DNA from: Phoronis ovalis
Taxonomy: Eukaryota; Phoronida; Phoronidae
Reading direction: 5' to 3'
NCBI GenBank assembly: GCA_028565635.1
Contig: JAOXYB010019361.1
Span: 1 to 15,913, forward strand
Length of the DNA stretch: 15,913 nt
Position numbers and translations under genes: made by a program. Under the pieces are notes generated by a model. It was not told the DNA's origin and made no database searches. It saw nothing but the letters and a program-made list of their open reading frames with translations. Shown piece by piece: positions 10,001 through 15,913 of this stretch. Position 1 is the stretch's first letter. Each line of letters begins with the position of its first letter.

Positions 10001-11589
10001 CCACTCATATGTACGTCAAAACCAGGGTAGGTTTCACTGATTACAACAAAATAGATTACTTAAAACAAACAACTTATTGATGATTTTCAAAAGCAGTGCA
10101 TTGCATCAGATGCTTGTTATTTATGTCGAGATGACAATTGGTTTAATGCCGTAAGTGAAGTTTTATGTAAATGCAGTATTTACTCTTTAATTGGTGTCAT
10201 CAGAAAAAGTTATTTATGGTTTTGCTGATCACATTATTAGAAATGTTGATTGTTTTGCCAGAAGATTGGCAATGAAACAGTAAAGAACAAAAAATGGAGA
10301 TGGAGAGATTAGAACAAACAGGTAGTTAAAAGTAACAATAGTTTCAGCTGCATGGATACATCCACATGACTTACCCACTATGTATCTGTAAACCTGAATG
10401 TTGCTTGCAGGTTGACCAATACGATGTAGAAGAAATGTACTACACATGTAAACAGACTCGTGATACTCATTACCTCATGGCTAGTATCACTGTTGGTAAA
10501 TGCGAGATTGATTACATCTGCTTTGAGTTCTTACCTAGGGATCATAATGTTATAAGATATCGCATTGGTAAGTTGGAGACAAAAATGATAAAATATATAC
10601 CATATGTAAAAGAATGAAATATGTAATATATATATATATTGGTATGGTACATAAATTTTGGTTCACAGCCAAGTTCTACTGTTGAACATTGTAATGTTTA
10701 TTTGCTGCACTTGGTCATTTTCAGATCTGATTTTGCAATATGGAAATTCACAAAAAAGAATCCTACAGTTCAGAGCGAAAAGATTTATTCCAGGATTGCT
10801 ATATTTATAATCTATAAACACGGTCTAATAGCTTTGTGTTGCATAGTGATTCCAATTCTTCATTTTGCAGAGACATAATCTTATGCCTAAATAAATGTAT
10901 TTCTAGGTAAACCATTTCGTTTGACGATATGGGACAAACTGTTGGACAATTACTTGTCCAGGACATTTAATCAGTCCTGTTCCTGGCAATCCTTTACTAT
11001 TGATCAGAGATACAAACAGTGGACTTATAACACTTCTGTTTGTAAGTAAAACAGCTGATATTGTGAAATTGTGGTGCTCCTGTCCCAGTTTTTATTATCA
11101 CCTTCATCAGTTTTTACTGAAAACATCTATTTTTTTAGTTATGCATCTCCATAGTGTACTAATATAATTTGCTCATTTTTTGAAATTGAATAATTTTCTA
11201 TCCAGAAAGTAACTGACATGTTTAGGAAGGATATGCTTTACTGATAAAAAACACCAGAAGAAAGCTTACATTTTCATCATGTTATTCATAATCTCTATCG
11301 ATAAAACGTAGACAGCTTTGAAATGAATATGTCTTAAAAAGTTTGAAAACTTTATGAATGTTTTATGACACCTTCGTCTGTGGTACTCACCTCTGGTCAA
11401 GCTTGAATTTAAAACTGACTTCCTTGTATATCAAATGTTCATAAATCTGTCAGAAATCTTTGAATTTTTTTGGCAGTTATCTAAAGTGTATTCTATGTTT
11501 GAATATCAGTTTATATATGCCAAAACTGAGTGTTTATTTGTAGAAATGTTTCTATTGTTTCAGTGAACCCGTCTACCCCATTGAATTGA
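3956..11589 (+). CDS. Secreted DUF7044/7042/7043-type Cys-rich protein (11 exons)
   Basis: Eleven exons (listed separately) join into 1317 bases encoding 438 residues. The ATG lies in TCAAAATGG, with A at -3 and G at +4. Residues 1-23 are a signal peptide, so the protein is secreted and has no later membrane segment. From Cys33 to about 146 is a DUF7044-like domain (CLIPAHIYGEYY, a CYVC pair, NILQYMET). About 153-288 is DUF7042-like (NCKPTFEGVYHFTYEF, IRYQCMGRW, SRTAEC). About 300-386 is DUF7043-like (CNLPRNLTGTWF, DYICFEFLPRDHNVIRYR). Residues 387-438 resemble the start of DUF7045 (CSWQSFTI, NPSTP), which then stops early. Candidate N-glycosylation sites are NVT, NLT, NAT, NQS and NTS. Family assignment is by recall of conserved motifs. 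The molecular function of the family is unknown to me. The gene may lie inside the intron of the flanking peptide gene. Confidence 0.88.
4350..4581. repeat. CTGTTCCCCA elements, direct and inverted, in intron 1
   Basis: CTGTTCCCCA occurs at 4350-4359 (followed by CTCACCAGC) and at 4511-4520 (followed by TTACCAGC). The inverted form TGGGGAACAGAT at 4570-4581 pairs perfectly with ATCTGTTCCCCA at 4509-4520. With CTGG/CCAG further in, the hairpin arms share 16 of 23 positions. Another copy, TGGGGAACAG, lies at 15007-15016. The block is richer in G+C than the rest of the intron. It is probably a small inverted-repeat element or TE fragment. Confidence 0.5.
5040..5259 (+). CDS. DUF704x gene exon 2
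   Basis: Acceptor TTTCTATAG ends at 5039 and donor GTAAGT starts at 5260. It enters in phase 1 and leaves in phase 2, covering residues 24-97. It holds Cys33 in CLIPAHIYGEYYSI, where the family shows a C-x-(F/I)-P-x-x-x-x-G-x-(W/Y) pattern. It also holds the segment around LDGQCHTF that opens the DUF7044-like domain. NVT at 29-31 is a candidate glycosylation site. Confidence 0.9.
5499..5614. repeat. Four 29-bp tandem repeats with a palindrome and AATAAA
   Basis: Units start at 5499, 5528, 5557 and 5586, exactly 29 bases apart. Each reads about ATGAGTGTAATGTTGCAACA, then TTGTAATAA. The first three contain the perfect 14-base palindrome AATGTTGCAACATT; the fourth is altered to AATGTTGAAACACT. 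Each junction also makes an AATAAA. The array lies in intron 2, about 240 bases after exon 2. Confidence 0.9.
5816..5883 (+). CDS. DUF704x gene exon 3
   Basis: Acceptor TTTTTGTAG ends at 5815. The alternative AG two bases later breaks the frame. The donor GTAAGT starts at 5884, phase 1. The exon codes for residues 97-120, including DYNCYVC and NILQYME; the Cys-x-x-Cys followed by N-x-LQY-x-E is the family signature I recall best. Reading past the donor stays open to 6026, but splicing to exon 4 restores the expected E-T-x-C spacing. Confidence 0.9.
6512..6589 (+). CDS. DUF704x gene exon 4
   Basis: Acceptor TATTTCTAG ends at 6511 and donor GTAAGT starts at 6590; both ends are phase 1. Residues 120-146 include Cys122 and Cys136, followed by SEITTLF, the usual close of this domain before DUF7042. 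The exon is only 78 bases long. Confidence 0.85.
6987..7066 (+). repeat. Dispersed repeat in intron 4, copy 1
   Basis: GATACTACGATTAGAAATGG, followed by AGAAATAATAG and AACTAGCGATATATT and AGTCGATCCT, aligns with 9276-9356. There the matching parts read GATATTAGTGTGATAAATGA, AGAAATAAAAG, AACTAGTGATATATT and AGTTGATCCT. Divergence is considerable, so the repeat is old. It has no coding content. Confidence 0.45.
7215..7264 (+). repeat. G-rich purine tract, G-quadruplex-prone
   Basis: In intron 4 the sense strand has many runs of three to five G separated by one to three bases (GGGGGAGGGGAGGGATAGGG and on). A 16-base unit, GGGGAGGGATAGGGCA then GGGGAGGGAGAGGGCA, repeats and decays at the end. 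It meets the usual G3+N1-7 quadruplex rule several times over. A second, weaker purine block (GAGGGGAGGAGGGGTG) lies near 7307-7322. It has no coding value. Confidence 0.85.
7778..7987 (+). CDS. DUF704x gene exon 5 (DUF7042-like start)
   Basis: Acceptor TGTTTTACAG ends at 7777 and donor GTAAGT starts at 7988; both ends are phase 1. Residues 146-216 hold NCKPTFEGVYHFTYEF, then GGGICNSP, VACQQPGSPY and MQYAYCP. This order of F-T-Y, G-x-C-N-S-P, C and Y-x-x-CP matches the first half of DUF7042. It is the largest exon of this domain. Confidence 0.92.
8335..8441 (+). CDS. DUF704x gene exon 6
   Basis: Acceptor TGTTGTCTTAG ends at 8334 and donor GTAAGG starts at 8442, phase 0. Residues 216-251 read IRYQCMGRWLEDNGDIYMAM, then ADLGQMEWRNKFRCM. 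The Cys followed by x-G-R-W and the closing F-R-C are DUF7042 features. Confidence 0.92.
8729..8837 (+). CDS. DUF704x gene exon 7
   Basis: Acceptor TGCATGTATAG ends at 8728. The donor is GTTAGT at 8838, weaker than the others, phase 1. Residues 252-288 include SRTAECSVL, the conserved end of DUF7042, then a linker (SPYEGPVRMALKP). Confidence 0.9.
9276..9356 (+). repeat. Dispersed repeat in intron 7, copy 2
   Basis: This is the partner of 6987-7066: the shared segments AGAAATAA, AACTAG.GATATATT and AGT.GATCCT are in the same order and nearly the same spacing. Both copies sit in introns of the same gene on the same strand. Either an internal duplication or two insertions of one element would explain this. 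Confidence 0.45.
9370..9780. other. GC-richer block in intron 7, possible TE fragment
   Basis: This stretch is less AT-rich than the surrounding intron. It ends with an AATAAA at 9720-9725 followed by GGGATTATCGTTCTTCTGC, which looks like the R region of an LTR or a transcript 3' end. No matching second LTR, clear TG...CA ends or reverse-transcriptase motif is seen in the window. A solo LTR or other TE relic is possible but unproven. Confidence 0.2.
9890..10026 (+). CDS. DUF704x gene exon 8 (DUF7043-like start)
   Basis: Acceptor TCCTTTCCAG ends at 9889 and donor GTAGGT starts at 10027, phase 0. Residues 288-333 contain CNLPRNLTGTWFTTSGYD, the C-x-L-P-x-x-x-x-G-x-W-F hallmark of DUF7043, then TINATHMYVKTR. 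NLT and NAT are candidate glycosylation sites. Bases upstream of 9890 are open in this frame from 9793 but are probably intron. Confidence 0.92.
10411..10567 (+). CDS. DUF704x gene exon 9
   Basis: Acceptor TTGCTTGCAG ends at 10410 and donor GTAAGT starts at 10568, phase 1. Residues 334-386 complete the DUF7043-like domain: YYTCKQTRDTHYLMAS, GKCEIDYICFEFLPRDHNV and IRYRIG. The C, Y-x-C-F-x-F-x-P-R and I-R-Y-R positions agree with what I recall of the family. Confidence 0.93.
10907..11041 (+). CDS. DUF704x gene exon 10
   Basis: Acceptor GTATTTCTAG ends at 10906 and donor GTAAGT starts at 11042; both ends are phase 1. Residues 386-431 carry IWDKLLDNYLSRTFNQSCSW, then QSFTIDQRYKQWTYNTSV. C-S-W followed by an aromatic W-x-Y segment is what I remember at the start of the C-terminal DUF7045 region. 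NQS and NTS are candidate glycosylation sites. Confidence 0.85.
11564..11589 (+). CDS. DUF704x gene exon 11 (short terminal exon)
   Basis: Acceptor TATTGTTTCAG ends at 11563. The phase-1 join gives LNPSTPLN and TGA at 11587-11589. An earlier AG at 11542-11543 would give an immediate stop. The P-S-T-P string looks like the beginning of a longer conserved segment (PP-x-P, then C-P in relatives, from memory), so the stop may truncate the C-terminal domain. No further exon was found downstream. Confidence 0.65.
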
Positions 11590-12740
11590 GTGATTAGCAC
11601 TGTGTAGAGAGGATGTGCAGATCAGATGAAAATACAATCTTCAGCGAAATGAAACAATAATTCCATTCTTCCTTTAGGATAACTAATACCTGTGATCTTT
11701 GTATATTCGAGTACAAAATAACAGGTTGGCAATTCTATACGACACAGGTGATGCATTTATATAAATGCACAACGCCAAATGCATGTACGGTTTTCTGGGT
11801 AATATGAGGGTAAATGGCATTAAAATGTGTAAAAAAATCATCCTTCTTGGGGGAAATTATTGTGTGATGATATAGCATTGATAGTTGTTGAAACTGTCAC
11901 TTATTTATTATTCATATTGTCTTTTGAGCTATTTCTGCTTTAATTGAAATTGTAAGAAACAAAGAATCAAATCTACTGTACACAGATTAAAGTACCATTA
12001 ACAATATTAATTCCTTTTATTTACACTTAACTTCAGATGACCTCCAGAAAACTAAGTTGAAACATACACAAATGTATTAATATTAGTCTAGTTCATCATG
12101 TGCATCTACAAAATTTTAATTTAAAAGTGTTTATTATAAAGCCCTGTAGTTTTTTTTACATTCCTCCATGGTGTTGCTTAATTAACACGCTACATTAGTC
12201 ATGTTGTTTCGATCATCAACAGATCTTTAGACATGTTTAAATACCCATCACTGAGGTATGTAGTTTATCTTGTAAGTACTTTGTTTCCTATCCATTCTGT
12301 CCTTCAAGTCAATCAGCAGTAAGGTGAAATAAGAGCTGGTTACTTATTCGTCAGTTGTTTATTATTTATGAGCCCTCTAAATCACGATGAACTTTCGCTT
12401 CTTCCCAAAATAATATACTCTGAATGAATAAGCAAATAGAAGATATTTTGGTTTATAGCGTTTAATATGTCGCGTTTGAAATACGTTTTGATATGCGTTC
12501 TTACTATACGATTATTCACCAGTTCGATCCCGAGACATTGTCTTGATACCCACTAGGATACACACAATAAAGAACCAGCAGAGGTATATTAAGCATACTC
12601 GAGTACATATTTTATGCGGGATGTTATGATCACTTCATACGAGCAACGGGTAATAAAAATCAATAAAAACTAAGTTATGACTGTGTACTATTTTATAAAG
12701 ATTGTGATTTTCCTTTTGCTGCTTGTGTTTGTTTGATAAA
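11590..12740 (+). terminator. Likely 3' UTR and poly(A) signals of the DUF704x gene
   Basis: After the TGA at 11587 there is no further coding exon. The first clear AATAAA downstream is at 12566-12571, followed by two more at 12652-12657 and 12662-12667. A GT-rich tract (12701-12736, TTGTGATTTTCC then GCTTGTGTTTGTTTG) lies 35 bases after the last and fits a downstream element. This makes 12660-12700 a plausible cleavage zone. If so, the 3' UTR is about 1.1 kb. A nearer non-consensus signal cannot be excluded. Confidence 0.4.
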
Positions 12741-15172
12741 TAAATGACCAGAGCAACCACAGTGGAATAATTGCTCATTTTACCTGCCCCTAAGGTCATC
12801 TGTTACACTACACTAACCACGGGTACACAAATTGAGCATGATTTACAGGTATTAGCATTTAGCATACGGGATAAAACTGTCTCATAGGCAAGCACAACTA
12901 GCATTAGCATGACTTTAATCGGGCCTTTAACGTGACACATCTCAATAAGTGTGCATGGCGCTTTCAAACCGTACTTATATTGTCTTTGTTAGATTGACTT
13001 TTGAAACGTTTATTCTGTTTTGAAACTATAAATCTGACGAACTGTTTCACAGTTGAGTTCATAGTTTCAAAATTCCACTCAAGGCTCAAATTCAAAGAAA
13101 ACGGCGCATTTTGCAATCTTAATTCAATAACAAAATGTTTCATAGTAACATCAGAGGTGTAATATAAAATACATTTGATAAGGTCCTCAAATAGAACTGT
13201 CGAAGATCTTTCTCCGAAACTTTCTCCTAGATCCTGCATCTCTCGAACATGCGAAGTTAATGGGGAAATGTAGCCTATTTACTGTTTAAAAATATCAGAA
13301 GCATGAATAACGAGAATTTAAAATATAAGTTTCCCACACATGTGGGATTTTTGACCTCTTAGAAAAATGTCAAAATTATTATTTATGTGATATATAAAAT
13401 ATAATGCATTAATATAATTTATGACTTTTCACAGGATGTTATTCACAATTTCCTTAATTTGGTAATTTTCTGTACATTATACTTATTTCTGTATTAAGCA
13501 ACCAACAAACTATCAAAATGTCTCATTTTATTTTTGTAAATATTTAATAAAGTAATTATTAATTGAAAAATATGTTTCATTTTCAAATAACTGGATTCAA
13601 TTTATTAAATTTCGAAAGTAAATGAAAAAAAATTGAATTAAGGACAGTAAACAGAAACTAGAAACAGTTTCGAACTTTAATACATACATCAGATACATGG
13701 AGAGGAAATCTTTATTAAGAATGAAAGGATCAGTACATGTTACATAAACAGGCGCCAAGAGAAAACGTCATTTTGTAGTGGTATAGAAAAATTCCTCGGA
13801 AAAATTCGCTTCAGAGACTTTGAATAAAATAAAGTATGCAATGAAAAGTGACGGATGCAGGACTTCTGTAATCATTATTAATGGATTATTAGGATTACCT
13901 CATTGCCAATACAGTAATCCGGCTCTCTGTATGTGACCTGCATTCTATATACTCAACACTAACCATGCTTTTTAAAATTAAAACGCTTTAACCCAATTTT
14001 AATCCACAAATTAAAAACAACGAAACATTTAGAACTCAGAGCAAGATGGTACTATCATAATGTGACTATGCTTTTGAAAAAAAAATGTAGCTGGTATACG
14101 CTGTGACAACACTTAGATTGAAAGAGGGTTGATCAATACGGCTTCCAAGAATGGTAGAATTGGAAGGAGGGGGTTGTAGAAGACAGGAAGAAGGAAATAA
14201 CTATTAGGATGCGATATTCCAACAGTATACAAATATTGTCGTAATAATTTTATAACAGACTCAATGCTACGTCAGTATTATTTGTTCATTTATATTTTGT
14301 CTGAGGAATTGATCGCATAACTAATGTTCTATTATAATCAGTTGAAATGAATAAAGTAAACAGTAATAATGAAAGGTACTGCAATGTCTGATTGATGACC
14401 ATTGATGATATTGGGCAAAACAATTTCACGAATTTAGTACAATGACAATGCATAACCTTGTTGATAGGCAGCTCGGTAAACTTTCCCGATCACATCAGCT
14501 GTAAGGACTAACACATTACCCAAAAATATTGATTTAGATTGAAAATATCCTAAAATATTATCATTTGCGAGTCTATCACTTATTGCAGAATTTTCTAAAC
14601 GCAATGTTCGCGCCTTTTATATAGCAAAATATTACATTTTGTTCATTTGCATAGTTCAATAGGGAAAGATGCATTTATTCAGTTTTTTCAGCGTTATGAA
14701 GAAAAAAACGTCGTTGTCAAGCAATCTCAGCTACGGTATATGGAATATTTAATCCTGACAATTTAAATTTTCCCAATTTTTCTATTTTCATTGAATTTTA
14801 AGATATATAACACAAATAAATAAAATAGTAATTTTTGCATTTAATGGCTAATGCTAGCATACATTTAGTTAGATGAGGTAAATAATTGCTTGTTCTTTAT
14901 TTAGAAAGGTCGCGTTTTAAAGCTATAGCTGCTCATTGCTGAAATATGTTTTACCTGGATTCCTTAAGACAAAGTTTTGTTATGAATATACCAGGTACTT
15001 TGCCGGTGGGGAACAGTTTTAAATGGGTAGTAATAGCGCTAAAAATACATTTGCCTAAAACTTAGTAATTTAAACATTCGAAATGTCCTGCATAATAAAT
15101 GAATAAAAAATAAAAATAAGCAGTCTTCTTTTTTGACATAAATACTATATTCTTTAATTTTCTGTGTTTTAG
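12741..15172. other. AT-rich non-coding stretch, one weak minus-strand frame
   Basis: No recognisable gene was found. I looked for a second signal-peptide exon ending in phase 1 that could feed the Gly-rich exon at 15173 and saw none. The minus-strand frame at 12964-13239 (91 codons) is described as a finding only. Short inverted repeats such as GGATTAC/GTAATCC near 13890-13920 look incidental. Confidence 0.5.
14944..15055 (+). repeat. Dispersed repeat, copy 2 of 2, with a GGGGAACAG motif
   Basis: Bases 14944-14968 match 2327-2351 at 24 of 25 positions. The following part includes TGGGGAACAG (15007-15016), as in the intron-1 elements, and GTAATAGC as in copy 1. It ends about 120 bases before the Gly-rich exon. 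It does not appear to be coding. Confidence 0.5.
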
Positions 15173-15232
15173 GGGGAGGATCATTTGGAGGAGGATCATT
15201 GGGAGGAGGATCATTGGGAGGAGGCCGCAGAG
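15173..15232 (+). CDS. Prepropeptide exon 2: Gly/Ser repeat ending in RR
   Basis: A strong pyrimidine tract and acceptor (TTTTCTGTGTTTTAG) end at 15172, and donor GTAATT starts at 15233. The exon is 60 bases, phase 1 at both ends, so it can be skipped or added without shifting the frame. Joined to exon 1 it encodes GGGSFGGGSLGGGSLGGGRR. It is built from a 15-base DNA repeat (about GGAGGAGGATCATTG, three times). The end GGG-RR would give a processing site, and the Gly before RR could serve as an amidation donor. Glycine-rich segments occur in arthropod antimicrobial, cuticle and silk-like proteins; nothing here decides between these. No other Gly-rich exon was found in the window. Confidence 0.65.
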
Positions 15233-15556
15233 GTAATTACTACTGCCTTTTACTTGTTCAATTGTTGCAGAAAAAGGATGAATTACAATTGAATTTACAA
15301 TATAACGTCCATGTAAATATCAGTGATTATAACATTAGGGCAGTACACGCACATACCGAGTCTTTAACCGTATAACTTTTCCACATAACTCATCTAGCAC
15401 TGAATCAAAGCCAGGCCGTTTGCATGCACTCTCGCCAACGAGCGGCTAGTAACATGTGTACCAACAGAATAGTTAATTTCCAAAACTGAATTAAACAAAA
15501 TTAAAAATCTGAGATAGGATTTATTAGCAATTTATGAAAAGTTCCACATTTTACAG

Positions 15557-15624
15557 ATCTCGATGACGGCCTGCCGGAATTAATTGCTAAGCGAGTTAGG
15601 TATCCTGGGAGAAGTGCTTACTAG
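15557..15624 (+). CDS. Prepropeptide exon 3: acidic spacer, KR, RYPGRSAY end
   Basis: Acceptor CACATTTTACAG ends at 15556. Entered in phase 1 it encodes DLDDGLPELIA, then Lys71-Arg72, then VRYPGRSAY and TAG at 15622-15624. This completes an 81-residue precursor with exons 1424-1541 and 15173-15232 (246 bases including stop). PELIAKRVRYPGRSAY matches PELNAKRGRYPGRSNY at the end of exon 1 in 13 of 16 residues. The DNA aligns without gaps. The GTAGGT donor of exon 1 is TTAGGT here. A GTATCC at 15600-15605 could still act as a weak donor, in which case more exons lie beyond the window. The family is not recognised. Confidence 0.65.
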
Positions 15625-15647
15625 TGTGTGACAGGTTATCCTCGAGG

Positions 15648-15913
15648 AACTTAGTCTTTAATGTTTGCTTTCAAGTACCTTAGTTTTTAGCGCTTTTTAT
15701 CTTTAATGCTTGTTTCAAGGAACTTAGTCCTTAGTGCTTGTTTTCAGTAAACTTATAATTAGCTTTCAATGCCTGTTTCAATGAACTTAGTCCTTAGTGC
15801 TTGTTTTCAGTAAACTTATAATTAGCTTTCAATGCCTGTTTCAAGGAACTTAGTCCTTAGTGCTTGTTTTCAGTAAACTTATAATTAGCTTTCAATGCCT
15901 GTTTCAATGAACT
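15648..15913. repeat. 63-bp tandem array running off the window end
   Basis: AACTTAGTCC starts at 15721, 15784 and 15847, and AACT again at 15910, so the period is 63. Each unit is two related halves: AACTTAGTCCTTAGTGCTTG with TTTTCAGTA (29), and AACTTATAATTAGCTTTCAA with TGCCTGTTTCAATG (34). Bases 15648-15720 hold a more diverged 73-base unit. Adjacent 63-base copies are nearly identical, so recent amplification is likely. The related array at 1710-1872 is older and more decayed. Confidence 0.85.

Noticed and set aside
10621-10638. AT microsatellite in intron 9
   Set aside because: A short (AT)n run of this size is ordinary in AT-rich introns.
13437-13464. Short ATG exon (MLFTISLI) as the missing first exon for the Gly-rich exon
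   Set aside because: Its possible donor GTAATT is in phase 2 and would not match the phase-1 acceptor at 15173; the peptide is also too short for a signal sequence.

Overview
The window looks like metazoan, probably protostome and most likely arthropod, nuclear DNA. It is AT-rich, its coding sequence is cut into short exons by GT-AG introns of about 0.3 to 1.2 kb, and long stretches hold no gene. The clearest gene encodes a secreted cysteine-rich protein that I recognise from memory as the DUF7044/DUF7042/DUF7043/DUF7045 type seen in arthropod genomes. A TATA box with a CCAGT initiator about 30 bases downstream also fits an arthropod. I cannot name the species; a chelicerate is only a guess.

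Layout. Bases 1-1230 have no recognisable gene but include a GC-richer block (170-262) that can fold like a cloverleaf. Bases 1238-1371 hold three 44-bp promoter repeats, the last carrying a TATA box. A signal-peptide exon follows at 1424-1541, which can also be read on to a stop at 1598-1600. Bases 1601-3955 are non-coding with degenerate repeats. An eleven-exon plus-strand gene runs from 3956 to 11589 and encodes 438 residues; all ten introns are GT-AG and every splice phase agrees. Its introns carry a 29-bp tandem repeat, a G-quadruplex-prone purine tract and several dispersed repeats. Bases 11590-15172 hold its likely 3' UTR and poly(A) signals, then AT-rich DNA. At 15173-15232 and 15557-15624 lie two small exons, a Gly/Ser-repeat exon and a terminal exon. 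A 63-bp tandem array then runs off the window end.

The part I find most novel is the peptide-precursor locus at the two ends of the window. The signal-peptide exon, the Gly-rich exon and the terminal exon join in phase (all phase 1) into an 81-residue prepropeptide. Each module ends in a dibasic site (KR, RR, KR), and the first two of these lie exactly at exon ends. The terminal exon repeats a module already present across the end of exon 1 (PEL-x-AKR-x-RYPGRS-x-Y). The base that makes GTAGGT in exon 1 is T in the terminal copy, giving TTAGGT. One copy can therefore act as a splice donor at that site and the other is read through. If the join is real, the 438-residue gene lies wholly inside a 13.6-kb intron of the peptide gene on the same strand. 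The alternative is two tandem paralogues, with the first exon of the second copy not seen.
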